Shown here: piece by piece, positions 52,796 to 64,000 of the stretch | How positions within the stretch are numbered: position 1 is the stretch's first letter | How the letters are laid out: each line of letters starts with the position of its first letter | Origin: Auanema rhodensis | Taxonomy: Eukaryota; Nematoda; Chromadorea; Rhabditida; Rhabditidae | Reading direction: 5' to 3' | NCBI GenBank assembly: GCA_964057225.1 | Contig: OZ059900.1 | Location: 754,501-818,500 of the forward strand | DNA: 64,000 nucleotides | Notes under the pieces: generated by a model | The model's input: only the letters and a program-made list of their open reading frames with translations | Databases searched by the model: none | Told to the model about the DNA's origin: nothing | Program-made: the position numbers and the translations under genes

Positions 52796-55700
52796 AAATT
52801 TTGATCATATTTGTTAAGATTTGAGAATCAAACATACAATACACAAAATCAGTCTATTTTTATGAGTTTACACTGATGTATATTCATTTTGATCAAAAAA
52901 GGTCGAAAATAGAAAGAATTTTTGAATTTTCCGAGTTTTGAGTCGAATTGGGCTAAATCGCTCATATATATGATCAAAAGCATAGTTTTATTGTCTATGA
53001 TAACAAAAGTCTTCAAATATACACTAATAATGATTAAATCACTGAATTTCACTCAAATAGCATTACTACACTAAGTATGGTCGTTTTTATGCCTTTAACA
53101 CCATATACTCACCGATTTTTGGTACAAAATCTGTAATACTTGTAAATTTTGATCATATTTGTTAAGATTCGAGAATCAAACATACAATACACAAAATCAG
53201 TCTATTTTTACAAGTTTGCACTGATATTTATTCATTTTGATCAAAAAAGGTCGAAAATAGAAAGAATTTTTGAAATTTCCGAGTTTTGAGTCCAATTTGG
53301 CTAAATCGCTCATATATAAGATCAAAAGCATAGTTTTATTGTCTATAACAACAAAAGTCATCAATTAAACGCTAGTGATGTTTAAATACTGAATTTCGCT
53401 CAAATAGCATTACTACACTAAGTATGGTCGTTTTTATGCCTTTAACACCATATACTCACCGATTTTTGGTACAAAATCTGTAATACTCGTAAAATTTGAT
53501 CATATTTGTTAAGATTTGAGAATCAAACATACAATACACAAAATCAGTCTATTTTTATGAGCTTGCACTGATATATATTCATTTTGATCAAAAAAGGTCG
53601 AAAATAGAAAGAATTTTTGAAATTTCCGAGTTTTGAGTCTAATTTGGCTAAATCGCTCATATATAAGATCAAAAGCATAGTTTTATTGTCTATAACAACA
53701 AAAGTCATCAATTAAACGCTAGTGATATTTAAATACTGATTTTCGCTCAAGTAGCATTACTACACTAAGTATGGTCGTTTTTATGCCTTTAACACCATAT
53801 ACTCACCGATTTTTGGTACAAAATCTGTAATACTCGTAAAATTTGATCATATTTGTTAAGATTTGAGAATCAAGCACACAATACACAAAATCAGTCTATT
53901 TTTATGAGTTTACACTGATATATATTCATTTTCATCAAAAAAGGTCGAAAATAGAAAGAATTTTTGAATTTTCCGAGTTTTGAGTCGAATTGGGCTAAAT
54001 CGCTCATATATATGATCAAAAGCACAGTTTCACTGTCTATGATAACAAAAGTCTTCAAATATACACTAATAATGATTAAATCACTGAATTTCACTCAAAT
54101 AGCATTACTACACTAAGTATGGTCGTTTTTATGCCTTTAACACCATATACTCACCGATTTTTGGTACAAAATCTGTAATACTTGTAAATTTTGATCATAT
54201 TTGTTGAGATTCGAGAATCAAACACATAATACAAAAAATAAGTCTATTTTTACAAGTTTGCACTGATATTTATTCATTTTGATCAAAAAAGGTCGAAAAT
54301 AGAAAGAATTTTTGAAATTTCCGAGTTTTGAGTCCAATTTGGCTAAATCGCTCATATATATGATCAAAAGCATAGTTTTATTGTCTATAACAACAAAAGT
54401 CATCAATTAAACGCTAGTGATGTTTAAATACTGAATTTCGCTCAAATAGCATTACTACACTAAGTATGGTCGTTTTTATGCCTTTAACACCATATACTCA
54501 CCGATTTTTGGTACAAAATCTGTAATACTCGTAAATTTCGATCATATTCGTTAAGATTTGAGAATCAAACATACAATACACAAAATCAGTCTATTTTTAT
54601 GAGCTTGCACTGATATATATTCATTTTGATCAAAAAAGGTCGAAAATAGAAAGAATTTTTGAAATTTCCGAGTTTTGAGTCTAATTTGGCTAAATCGCTC
54701 ATATATATGATCAGAAGCATAGTTTTATTGTCTATGACAACAAAAGTCATCAATTAAACGCTAGTGATGTTTAAATACTGATTTTCGCTCAAATAGCATT
54801 ACTACACTAAGTATGGTCGTTTTTATGCCTTTAACACCATATACTCACCGATTTTTGGTACAAAATCTGTAATACTCGTAAAATTTGATCATATTTGTTA
54901 AGATTTGAGAATCAAGCACACAATACACAAAATCAGTCTATTTTTATGAGTTTACACTGATATATATTCATTTTCATCAAAAAAGGTCGAAAATAGAAAG
55001 AATTTTTGAATTTTCCGAGTTTTGAGTCGAATTGGGCTAAATCGCTCATATATATGATCAAAAGCACAGTTTCACTGTCTATGATAACAAAAGTCTTCAA
55101 ATATACACTAATAATGATTAAATCACTGAATTTCACTCAAATAGCATTACTACACTAAGTATGGTCGTTTTTATGCCTTTAACACCATATACTCACCGAT
55201 TTTTGGTACAAAATCTGTAATACTTGTAAATTTTGATCATATTTGTTGAGATTCGAGAATCAAACACATAATACAAAAAATAAGTCTATTTTTACAAGTT
55301 TGCACTGATATTTATTCATTTTGATCAAAAAAGGTCGAAAATAGAAAGAATTTTTGAAATTTCCGAGTTTTGAGTCCAATTTGGCTAAATCGCTCATATA
55401 TTTGATCAAAAGCATAGTTTTATTGTCTATAACAACAAAAGTCATCAATTAAACGCTAGTGATGTTTAAATACTGAATTTCGCTCAAATAGCATTACTAC
55501 ACTAAGTATGGTCGTTTTTATACCTTTAACACCATATACTCACCGATTTTTGGTACAAAATCTGTAATACTCGTAAATTTCGATCATATTCGTTAAGATT
55601 TGAGAATCAAACATACAATACACAAAATCAGTCTATTTTTATGAGCTTGCACTGATATATATTCATTTTGATCAAAAAAGGTCGAAAATAGAAAGAATTT

Positions 55701-57658
55701 TTGAAATTTCCGAGTTTTGAGTCTAATTTGGCTAAATCGCTCATATATATGATCAGAAGCATAGTTTTATTGTCTATGACAACAAAAGTCATCAATTAAA
55801 CGCTAGTGATGTTTAAATACTGATTTTCGCTCAAATAGCATTACTACACTAAGTATGGTCGTTTTTATGCCTTTAACACCATATACTCACCGATTTTTGG
55901 TACAAAATCTGTGATACTCGTAAATTTTGATCATATTTGTTAAGATTTGAGAATCAAACACACAATACACAAAATCAGTCTATTTTTATGAGTTTACACT
56001 GATATATATTCATTTTCATCAAAAAAGGTCGAAAATAGAAAGAATTTTTGAATTTTCCGAGTTTTGAGTCGAATTGGGCTAAATCGCTCATATATATGAT
56101 GAAAAGCACAGTTTTACTGTCTATGATAACAAAAGTCTTCAAATATACACTAATAATGATTAAATCACTGAATTTCACTCAAATAGCATTACTACACTAA
56201 GTATGGTCGTTTTTATGCCTTTAACACCATATACTCACCGATTTTTGGTACAAAATCTGTAATACTTGTAAATTTTGATCATATTTGTTAAGATTCGAGA
56301 ATCAAACACATAATACAAAAAATAAGTCTATTTTTACAAGTTTGCACTGATATTTATTCATTTTGATCAAAAAAGGTCGAAAATAGAAAGAATTTTTGAA
56401 TTTTCCGAGTTTTGAGTCCAATTGGGCTAAATCGCTCATATATAAGATCAAAAGCATAGTTTTATTGTCTATAACAACAAAAGTCATCAATTAAACGCTA
56501 GTGATATTTAAATACTGATTTTCGCTCAAGTAGCATTACTACACTAAGTATGGTCGTTTTTATGCCTTTAACACCATATACTCACCGATTTTTGGTACAA
56601 ATTCTGTAATACTTGTAAATTTTGATCATATTCGTTAAGATTTGAGAATCAAACATACAATACACAAAATCAGTCTATTTTTATGAGCTTGCACTGATAT
56701 ATATTCATTTTGATCAAAAAAGGTCGAAAATAGAAAGAATTTTTGAAATTTCCGAGTTTTGAGTCTAATTTGGCTAAATCGCTCATATATATGATCAGAA
56801 GCATAGTTTTATTGTCTATGACAACAAAAATCATCAATGAAACGCTAGTGATGTTTAAATACTGATTTTCGCTCAAATAGCATTACTACACTAAGTATGG
56901 TCGTTTTTATGCCTTTAACACCATATACTCACCGATTTTTGGTACAAAATCTGTAATACTCGTAAAATTTGATCATATTTGTTAAGATTTGAGAATCAAG
57001 CACACAATACACAAAATCAGTCTATTTTTATGAGTTTACACTGATATATATTCATTTTCATCAAAAAAGGTCGAAAATAGAAAGAATTTTTGAATTTTCC
57101 GAGTTTTGAGTCGAATTGGGCTAAATCGCTCATATATATGATCAAAAGCACAGTTTCACTGTCTATGATAACAAAAGTCTTCAAATATACACTAATAATG
57201 ATTAAATCACTGAATTTCACTCAAATAGCATTACTACACTAAGTATGGTCGTTTTTATGCCTTTAACACCATATACTCACCGATTTTTGGTACAAAATCT
57301 GTAATACTTGTAAATTTTGATCATATTTGTTGAGATTCGAGAATCAAACACATAATACAAAAAATAAGTCTATTTTTACAAGTTTGCACTGATATTTATT
57401 CATTTTGATCAAAAAAGGTCGAAAATAGAAAGAATTTTTGAAATTTCCGAGTTTTGAGTCCAATTTGGCTAAATCGCTCATATATATGATCAAAAGCATA
57501 GTTTTATTGTCTATAACAACAAAAGTCATCAATTAAACGCTAGTGATGTTTAAATACTGAATTTCGCTCAAATAGCATTACTACACTAAGTATGGTCGTT
57601 TTTATGCCTTTAACACCATATACTCACCGATTTTTGGTACAAAATCTGTAATACTCGT
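52796..57658 (+). repeat. F-D-E trimer higher-order repeat, 1,042 bp, 4.67 copies
   Basis: F monomers start at 52796, 53838, 54880, 55922 and 56964; D at 53144, 54186, 55228, 56270 and 57312; E at 53491, 54533, 55575 and 56617. Shared markers are gaatcaagcac and aaaagcacag in F, tttgttgagattcg and acaaaaaataag in D, aaatttcgatc in some E copies. The units at 53838 and 54880 are nearly the same but differ in private bases such as catatatttgatc near 55,395 and ttttatacct near 55,519. The unit at 55922 is more distinct (gatgaaaagcac, D with an altered right part). Confidence 0.88.
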
Positions 57659-59049
57659 AAATTTTGATCATATTCAGTGAGATTCGAGAATCAAACACAC
57701 AATACACGAAATAAGTTTATTTTTACGAGTTTGCACTGATATTTATTCATTTTGATCAAAAAAGGTCGAAAATAGAAAGAATTTTTGAAATTTCCGAGTT
57801 TTGAGTCTAATTTGGCTAAATCGCTCATATATATGATCAGAAGCATAGTTTTATTGTCTATGACAACAAAAGTCATCAATTAAACGCTAGTGATGTTTAA
57901 ATACTGAATTTCGCTCAAATAGCATTACTACACTAAGTATGGTCGTTTTTATGCCTTTAACACCATATACTCACCGATTTTTGGTACAAAATCTGTAATA
58001 CTCGTAAATTTTGATCATATTCGGTGAGATTCGAGAATCAAACACACAATACACGAAATAAGTTTATTTTGACGAGTTTGAACTGGTATTTATTCATTTT
58101 GATCAAAAAAGGTCGAAAATAGAAAGAATTTTTGAATTTTCCGAGTTTTGAGTCCAATTGGGCTAAATCGCTCATATATATGATCAAAAGCATAGTTTTA
58201 CTGTCTATGATAACAAAAATCTTCAAATATACACTAATAATGATTGAATCACTGAATTTCACTCAAATAGCATTACTACACTAAGTATGGTCGTTTTTAT
58301 GCCTTTAACACCATATACTCACCGATTTTTGGTACAAAATCTGTGATACTCGTAAATTTTGATCATATTCGGTGAGATTCGAGAATCGAACACACAATAC
58401 ACAAAATAAGTCTATTTTTACGAGTTTGCACTGATATTTATTCATTTTGATCAAAAAAGGTCGAAAATAGAAAGAATTTTTGAAATTTCCGAGTTTTGAG
58501 TCTAATTTGGCTAAATCGCTCATATATATGATCAAAAGCATAGTTTTACTGTCTATGATAACAAAAGTCTTCAAATATACACTAATAATGTGTAAATCAC
58601 TGAATTTCACTCAAATAGCTTTACTACACTAAGTATGGTCGTTTTTATGCCTTTAACACCATATACTCACCGATTTTTGGTACAGAATCTGTAATACTCG
58701 TAAATTTTGATCATATTCGTTAAGATTTGAGAATCAAACATACAATACACAAAATCAGTCTATTTTTATGAGCTTGCACTGATATATATTCATTTTGATC
58801 AAAAAAGGTCGAAAATAGAAAGAATTTTTGAATTTTCCGAGTTTTGAGTCCAATTGGGCTAAATCGCTCATATATATGATCAAAAGCATAGTTTCACTGT
58901 CTATGATAACAAAAGTCTTCAAATATACACTAGTAATGATTAAATCACTGAATTTCACTCAAATAGCTTTACTACACTAAGTATGGTCGTTTTTATGCCT
59001 TTAACACCATATACTCACCGATTTTCGGTACAAAATCTGTAATACTCGT
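57659..59049 (+). repeat. A-type monomer cluster at the end of the trimer domain
   Basis: Starts are 57659 (attcagtgag), 58006 and 58354 (attcggtgag), then 58702 (E left, 348-type right, agctttac). The copies at 58006 and 58354 have 348-type right parts, that at 57659 a 347-type one. The monomer at 58354 has gaatcgaacac, removing a minus-strand stop. Side-by-side A copies are also found at 12847-13541, next to another F-D-E-C region. Confidence 0.78.
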
Positions 59050-61482
59050 AAATTTCGATCATATCCGTTAAGATTCGAGAATCAAACACACAATACACGA
59101 AATAAGTTTATTTTTACGAGTTTGCACTGATATTTATTCATTTTGATCAAAAAAGGTCGAAAATAGAAAGAATTTTTGAATTTTCCGAGTTTTGAGTCCA
59201 ATTGGGCTAAATCGCTCATATATATGATCAAAAGCATAGTTTCACTGTCTATGATAACAAAAGTCTTCAAATATACACTAGTAATGATTAAATCACTGAA
59301 TTTCACTCAAATAGCTTTACTACACTAAGTATGGTCGTTTTTATGCCTTTAACACCATATACTCACCGATTTTTGGTACAAAATCTGTAATACTCGTAAA
59401 TTTCGATCATATCCGTTAAGATTCGAGAATCAAACACACAATACACGTAATAAGTTTATTTTTACGAGTTTGCACTGATATTTATTCATTTTGATCAAAA
59501 AAGGTCGAAAATAGAAAGAATTTTTGAATTTTCCGAGTTTTGAGTCAAATTTGGCTAAATCGCTCATATATATGATCAAAAGCATAGTTCTATTGTCTAT
59601 AACAACAAAAGTCTTTAATTAAACGCTAGTGATGTTTTAATACTGAATTTTGCTCAAATAGCATTACTACACTAAGTATGGTCGTTTTTATGCCTTTAAC
59701 ACCATATACTCACCGATTTTTGGTACAAAATCTGTAATACTTGTAAATTTTGATCATATTCGTTAAGATTCGAAAATCAAACACACAATACACGAAATAA
59801 GTTTATTTTTACAAGTTTGCACTGATATTCATTCATTTTGATCAAAAAAGGTCGAAACTAGAAAGAATTTTTGAAATTTCCGAGTTTTGAGTCTAATTTG
59901 GCTAAATCGCTCATATATATGATCAGAAGCATAGGTGTATTGTCTATGACAACAAAAGTCATTAATTAAACACTAATGATGTTTAAATCACTAAATTTCG
60001 CTCTAATAGCATTACTACACTAAGTATGGTCGTTTTTATGAATTTAACACCATATACTCACCGATTTTTGGTACAAAATCTGTAATACTCGTAAATTTTG
60101 ATCATATTCGTTAAGATTTGAGAATCAAACACACAATACACAATATCAGTCTATTTTTATGAGCTTGCACTGATATATATTCATTTTGATCAAAAAAGGT
60201 CGAAAATAGAAAGAATTTTTGAAATTTCCGAGTTTTGAGTCCAATTTGGCTAAATCGCTCATATATATGATCAAAAGCATAGTTCTATTGTCTATAACAA
60301 CAAAAGTCTTTAATTAAACGCTAGTGATGTTTTAATACTGAATTTTGCTCAAATAGCATTACTACACTAAGTATGGTCGTTTTTATGCCTTTAACACCAT
60401 ATACTCACCGATTTTTGGTACAAAATCTGTAATACTTGTAAATTTTGATCATATTCGTTAAGATTCGAAAATCAAACACACAATACACGAAATAAGTTTA
60501 TTTTTACAAGTTTGCACTGATATTTATTCATTTTGATCAAAAAAGGTCGAAACTAGAAAGAATTTTTGAAATTTCCGAGTTTTGAGTCTAATTTGGCTAA
60601 ATCGCTCATATATATGATCAAAAGCATAGTTTCACTGTCTATGATAACAAAAGTCTTCAAATATACACTAGTAATGATTAAATCACTGAATTTCACTCAA
60701 ATAGCATTACTACACTAAGTATGGTCGTTTTTATGCCTTTAACACCATATACTCACCGATTTTTGGTACAAAATCTGTAATACTTGTAAATTTTGATCAT
60801 ATTCGTTAAGATTTGAGAATCAAACACATAATACACGAAATAAGTATTTTTTTACAAGTTTGCACTGATATTTATTCATTTTGATCAAAAAAGGTCGAAA
60901 ATAGAAAGAATTTTTGAAATTTCCGAGTTTTGAGTCCAATTTGGCTAAATCGCTCATATATATGATCAAAAGCATAGTTCTATTGTCTATAACAACAAAA
61001 GTCTTTAATTAAACGCTAGTGATGTTTTAATACTGAATTTTGCTCAAATAGCATTACTACACTAAGTATGGTCGTTTTTATGCCTTTAACACCATATACT
61101 CACCGATTTTTGGTACAAAATCTGTAATACTTGTAAATTTTGATCATATTCGTTAAGATTCGAAAATCAAACACACAATACACGAAATAAGTTTATTTTT
61201 ACAAGTTTGCACTGATATTTATTCATTTTGATCAAAAAAGGTCGAAAATAGAAAGAATTTTTGAAATTTCCGAGTTTTGAGTCTAATTTGGCTAAATCGC
61301 TCATATATATGATCAGAAGCATAGGTGTATTGTCTATGACAACAAAAGTCATTAATTAAACACTAATGATGTTTAAATCACTAAATTTCACTCTAATAGC
61401 ATTACTACACTAAGTATGGTCGTTTTTATGACTTTAACACCATATACTCACCGATTTTTGGTACAAAATCTGTAATACTCGT
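59050..61482 (+). repeat. d/e-type mixed stretch with private variants
   Basis: Starts are 59050, 59398, 59745, 60093, 60440, 60788 and 61135. Local variants mark this stretch: gaattttgctcaaatag in d right parts, gtcgaaactagaaag at 59,854 and 60,548, ataggtgtattg in e copies (e elsewhere has ataagtgtattg), and atgaatttaac or atgactttaac in the conserved block near 60,040 and 61,430. Similar d/e pairs recur at about 694 bp (61135 and 61829). Confidence 0.72.
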
Positions 61483-63558
61483 AAATTTTGATCATATTCG
61501 TTAAGATTTGAGAATCAAACACATAATACACAATATCAGTCTATTTTTATGAGCTTGCACTGATATATATTCATTTTGATCAAAAAGGTCGAAAATAGAA
61601 AGAATTTTTGAAATTTCCGAGTTTTGAGTCCAATTTGGCTAAATCGCTCATATATATGATCAAAAGCATAGTTCTATTGTCTATAACAACAAAAGTCTTT
61701 AATTAAACGCTAGTGATGTTTTAATACTGAATTTTGCTCAAATAGCATTACTACACTAAGTATGGTCGTTTTTATGCCTTTAACACCATATACTCACCGA
61801 TTTTTGGTACAAAATCTGTAATACTTGTAAATTTTGATCATATTCGTTAAGATTCGAAAATCAAACACACAATACACGAAATAAGTTTATTTTTACAAGT
61901 TTGCACTGATATTTATTCATTTTGATCAAAAAAGGTCGAAAATAGAAAGAATTTTTGAAATTTCCGAGTTTTGAGTCTAATTTGGCTAAATCGCTCATAT
62001 ATATGATCAGAAGCATAGGTGTATTGTCTATGACAACAAAAGTCATTAATTAAACACTAATGATGTTTAAATCACTAAATTTCGCTCTAATAGCATTACT
62101 ACACTAAGTATGGTCGTTTTTATGACTTTAACACCATATACTCACCGATTTTTGGTACAAAATCTGTAATACTCGTAAATTTTGATCATATTCGTTAAGA
62201 TTTGAGAATCAAACACACAATATCAGTTTATTTTTATGAGCTTGCACTGATATTTATTCATTTTGATCAAAAAAGGTCGAAAATAGAAAGAATTTTTGAA
62301 ATTTCCGAGTTTTGAGTCTAATTTGGCTAAATCGCTCATTTATATGATCAAAAGCATAGTTTTATTGTCTATGACAACAAAAGTCATCAATTAAACGCTA
62401 GTGATGTTTAAATACTGAATTTCGCTCAAATAGCATTACTACACTAAGTATGGTCGTTTTTATGCCTTTAACACCATATACTCACCGATTTTTGGTACAA
62501 AATCTGTAATACTCGTAAATTTTGATCATATTCGTTCAGATTTGAGAATCAAACATACAATACACAAAATGAGTCTATTTTTATGAGCTTGCACTGATAT
62601 ATATTCATTTTGATCAAAAAAGGTCGAAAATAGAAAGAATTTTTGAAATTTCCGAGTTTTGAGTCTAATTTGGCTAAATCGCTCATTTATATGATCAGAA
62701 GCATAGTTTTATTGTCTATGACAACAAAAGTCATCAATTAAACGCTAGTGATGTTTAAATACTGATTTTCGCTCAAATAGCATTACTACACTAAGTATGG
62801 TCGTTTTTATGCCTTTAACACCATATACTCACCGATTTTTGGTACAAAATCTGTAATGCTTGTAAATTTTGATCATATTCGTTAAGATTCGAGAATCAAA
62901 CACATAATACACGAAATAAGTCTAGTTTTATGAGTTTGCACTGATATTTATTCATTTTGATCAAAAAAGGTCGAAAATAGAAAGAATTTTTGAATTTTCC
63001 GAGTTTTGAGTCCAATTGGGCTAAATCGCTCATATATATGATCAAAAGCATAGTTTTACTGTCTATGATAACAAAAGTCTTCAAATATACACTAATAATG
63101 TGTAAATCACTGAATTTCACTCAAATAGCATTACTACACTAAGTATGGTCGTTTTTATGCCTTTAACACCATATACTCACCGATTTTTGGTACAAAATCT
63201 GTAATACTTGTAAATTTTGATCATATTCGTTAAGATTCGAGAATCAAACACATAATACACGAAATAAGTCTATTTTTATGAGTTTGCACTGATATTTATT
63301 CATTTTGATCAAAAAAGGTCGAAAATAGAAAGAATTTTTGAAATTTCCGAGTTTTGAGTCTAATTTGGCTAAATCGCTCATATATATGATCAGAAGCATA
63401 GTTTTATTGTCTATGACAACAAAAATCATCAACTAAACGCTAGTGATGTTTAAATACTGATTTTCGCTCAAATAGCATTACTACACTAAGTATGGTCGTT
63501 TTTATGCCTTTAACACCATATACTCACCGATTTTTGGTACAAAATCTGTAATACTCGT
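61483..63558 (+). repeat. Related hexamer d'-e-f-g-a-b', diverged copy 3
   Basis: Starts are 61483 (E left, d right), 61829 (e variant with ataggtgtattg), 62177 (f-like, shortened), 62517 (g: gttcagatttgag, aaatgagtcta), 62864 (a) and 63212 (b-like left, E right). The order is the same as at 36472 about 25 kb away, but the copies differ more. A further unit begins at 63559 (E/d) and 63906 (e or d left) and is cut by the window edge. Confidence 0.72.
62177..62516 (+). repeat. 340-bp monomer with a 7-bp deletion
   Basis: The usual f string acacacaatacacaatatc is reduced to acacacaatatc, a loss of 7 bp between short direct repeats of acaat. Anchor spacing confirms it: ggtcgttttt lies at 62112 and 62452, 340 bp apart. 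The deletion is of the kind produced by replication slippage. This is the largest indel I found inside any monomer of the window. Confidence 0.88.
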
Positions 63559-64000
63559 AAATTTTGATCATATTCGTTAAGATTTGAGAATCAAACATAC
63601 AATACAAAAAATCAGTCTATTTTTATGAGCTTGCACTGATATATATTCATTTTGATCAAAAAAGGTCGAAAATAGAAAGAATTTTTGAAATTTCCCAGTT
63701 TTGAGTCTAATTTGGCTAAATCGCTCATATATATGATCAAAAGCATAGTTCTATTGTCTATAACAACAAAAGTCTTTAATTAAACGCTAGTGATGTTTTA
63801 ATACTGAATTTCGCTCAAATAGCATTACTACACTAAGTATGGTCGTTTTTATGCCTTTAACACCATATACTCACCGATTTTTGGTACAAAATCTGTAATA
63901 CTTGTAAATTTTGATCATATTCGTTAAGATTCGAAAATCAAACACACAATACACGAAATAAGTTTATTTTTACAAGTTTGCACTGATATTTATTCATTTT
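63559..64000 (+). repeat. Array continues through right edge; last monomer partial
   Basis: A full monomer (63559, E left and d right, with the private change tttcccagtttt near 63,693) is followed by 95 bp of the next (63906), which has the gattcgaaaatc left part of d or e. The satellite clearly runs on beyond the window. Confidence 0.9.

Larger units (their letters stand above)
1..64000 (+). repeat. Satellite DNA array, 347/348-bp monomer, about 184 copies
   Basis: The same 347/348-bp unit repeats from the first to the last base with no interruption and no inversion. An anchor motif, ggtcgttttt, recurs at 284, 631, 978, 1326, 1673 and 2020, which gives spacings of 347 or 348. Monomer starts (the string aaattttgatc or a variant) can be followed to 63,906, so about 184 full monomers are present plus 95 bp of the next. 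Copies differ by point changes and very few indels. Monomer 1 has 99 G or C in 348 bp. Long, pure, single-orientation arrays with higher-order structure are typical of eukaryotic centromeric or heterochromatic satellites. No flanking unique DNA is present, so the chromosomal position cannot be stated, and I do not recognise the satellite family. Confidence 0.98.

Noticed and set aside
1-64000. CRISPR array
   Set aside because: The unit is 347/348 bp of continuous similar sequence, with no short repeats separated by unique spacers and no cas genes.
1-64000. Tandem gene family or rDNA spacer repeats
   Set aside because: No rRNA, tRNA or coding segment is found in any monomer. The composition is about 28% GC and every copy is equivalent in layout.
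1-64000. Tandem copies of a transposon or Helitron
   Set aside because: No terminal inverted repeats, target-site duplications, transposase or reverse-transcriptase fragments are visible. The short palindromes lie inside the monomer, not at its ends.
1-64000. Assignment to a named satellite family or species
   Set aside because: I do not recognise the monomer with certainty, and no flanking genes are available. A database search with the monomer consensus would be decisive.

Overview
The whole 64 kb window is one uninterrupted tandem array of an AT-rich satellite DNA. The monomer is 347 or 348 bp, and about 184 full copies plus a 95-bp partial copy at the right edge all run head to tail in the same orientation. 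I find no protein-coding gene, RNA gene, transposon, CRISPR array or single-copy sequence, and neither array edge is inside the window. The monomer counted in full (1-348) is about 28% GC. This is the organisation of eukaryotic centromeric, pericentromeric or subtelomeric heterochromatin. The species cannot be named from the sequence. Recurrent CpG-to-TpG/CpA differences between copies point to a genome with cytosine methylation, and a plant is my weak first guess.

Each monomer has a fixed plan (numbering as in the copy at 1-348): a left variable part (about 13-90), a block of A/T tracts at roughly 10-bp spacing (about 92-155), a right variable part (about 135-263) that exists in a few clearly different versions, and an almost invariant block (about 264-344). 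Monomers fall into recognisable subtypes. Letters below are my own labels: A (ggtgag motif), B, C, D, E, F, x, and a set a-b-c-d-e-f-g found mainly after 29 kb.

Layout: 1-16.7 kb is a mixed zone with short-range duplications (A-B-C trimers, E-C and F-D dimers). At 16.7-21.2 kb an F-D-E-C unit repeats every 4 or 5 monomers. From 18,055 to 29,176 a 16-monomer block of 5,561 bp is present twice in tandem, and each copy contains a doubled 1,044-bp trimer. From 29.2 to 35.1 kb a hexamer a-b-c-d-e-f (2,085 bp) repeats. A 32-monomer block of 11,114 bp starting at 30,220 is followed by a second copy at 41,334 that ends near 51.8 kb. From 52.8 to 57.7 kb an F-D-E trimer of 1,042 bp repeats 4.67 times. 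The last 6 kb returns to A-type and d-e type monomers, with a third relative of the d-e-f-g-a hexamer.

The minus-strand open frames of 61-101 codons that recur through the window are by-products of the repeat and are not annotated as genes. The interest lies in the nested higher-order structure, the mosaic monomers and conversion-like patches, and the contrast between conserved and variable blocks in the monomer.
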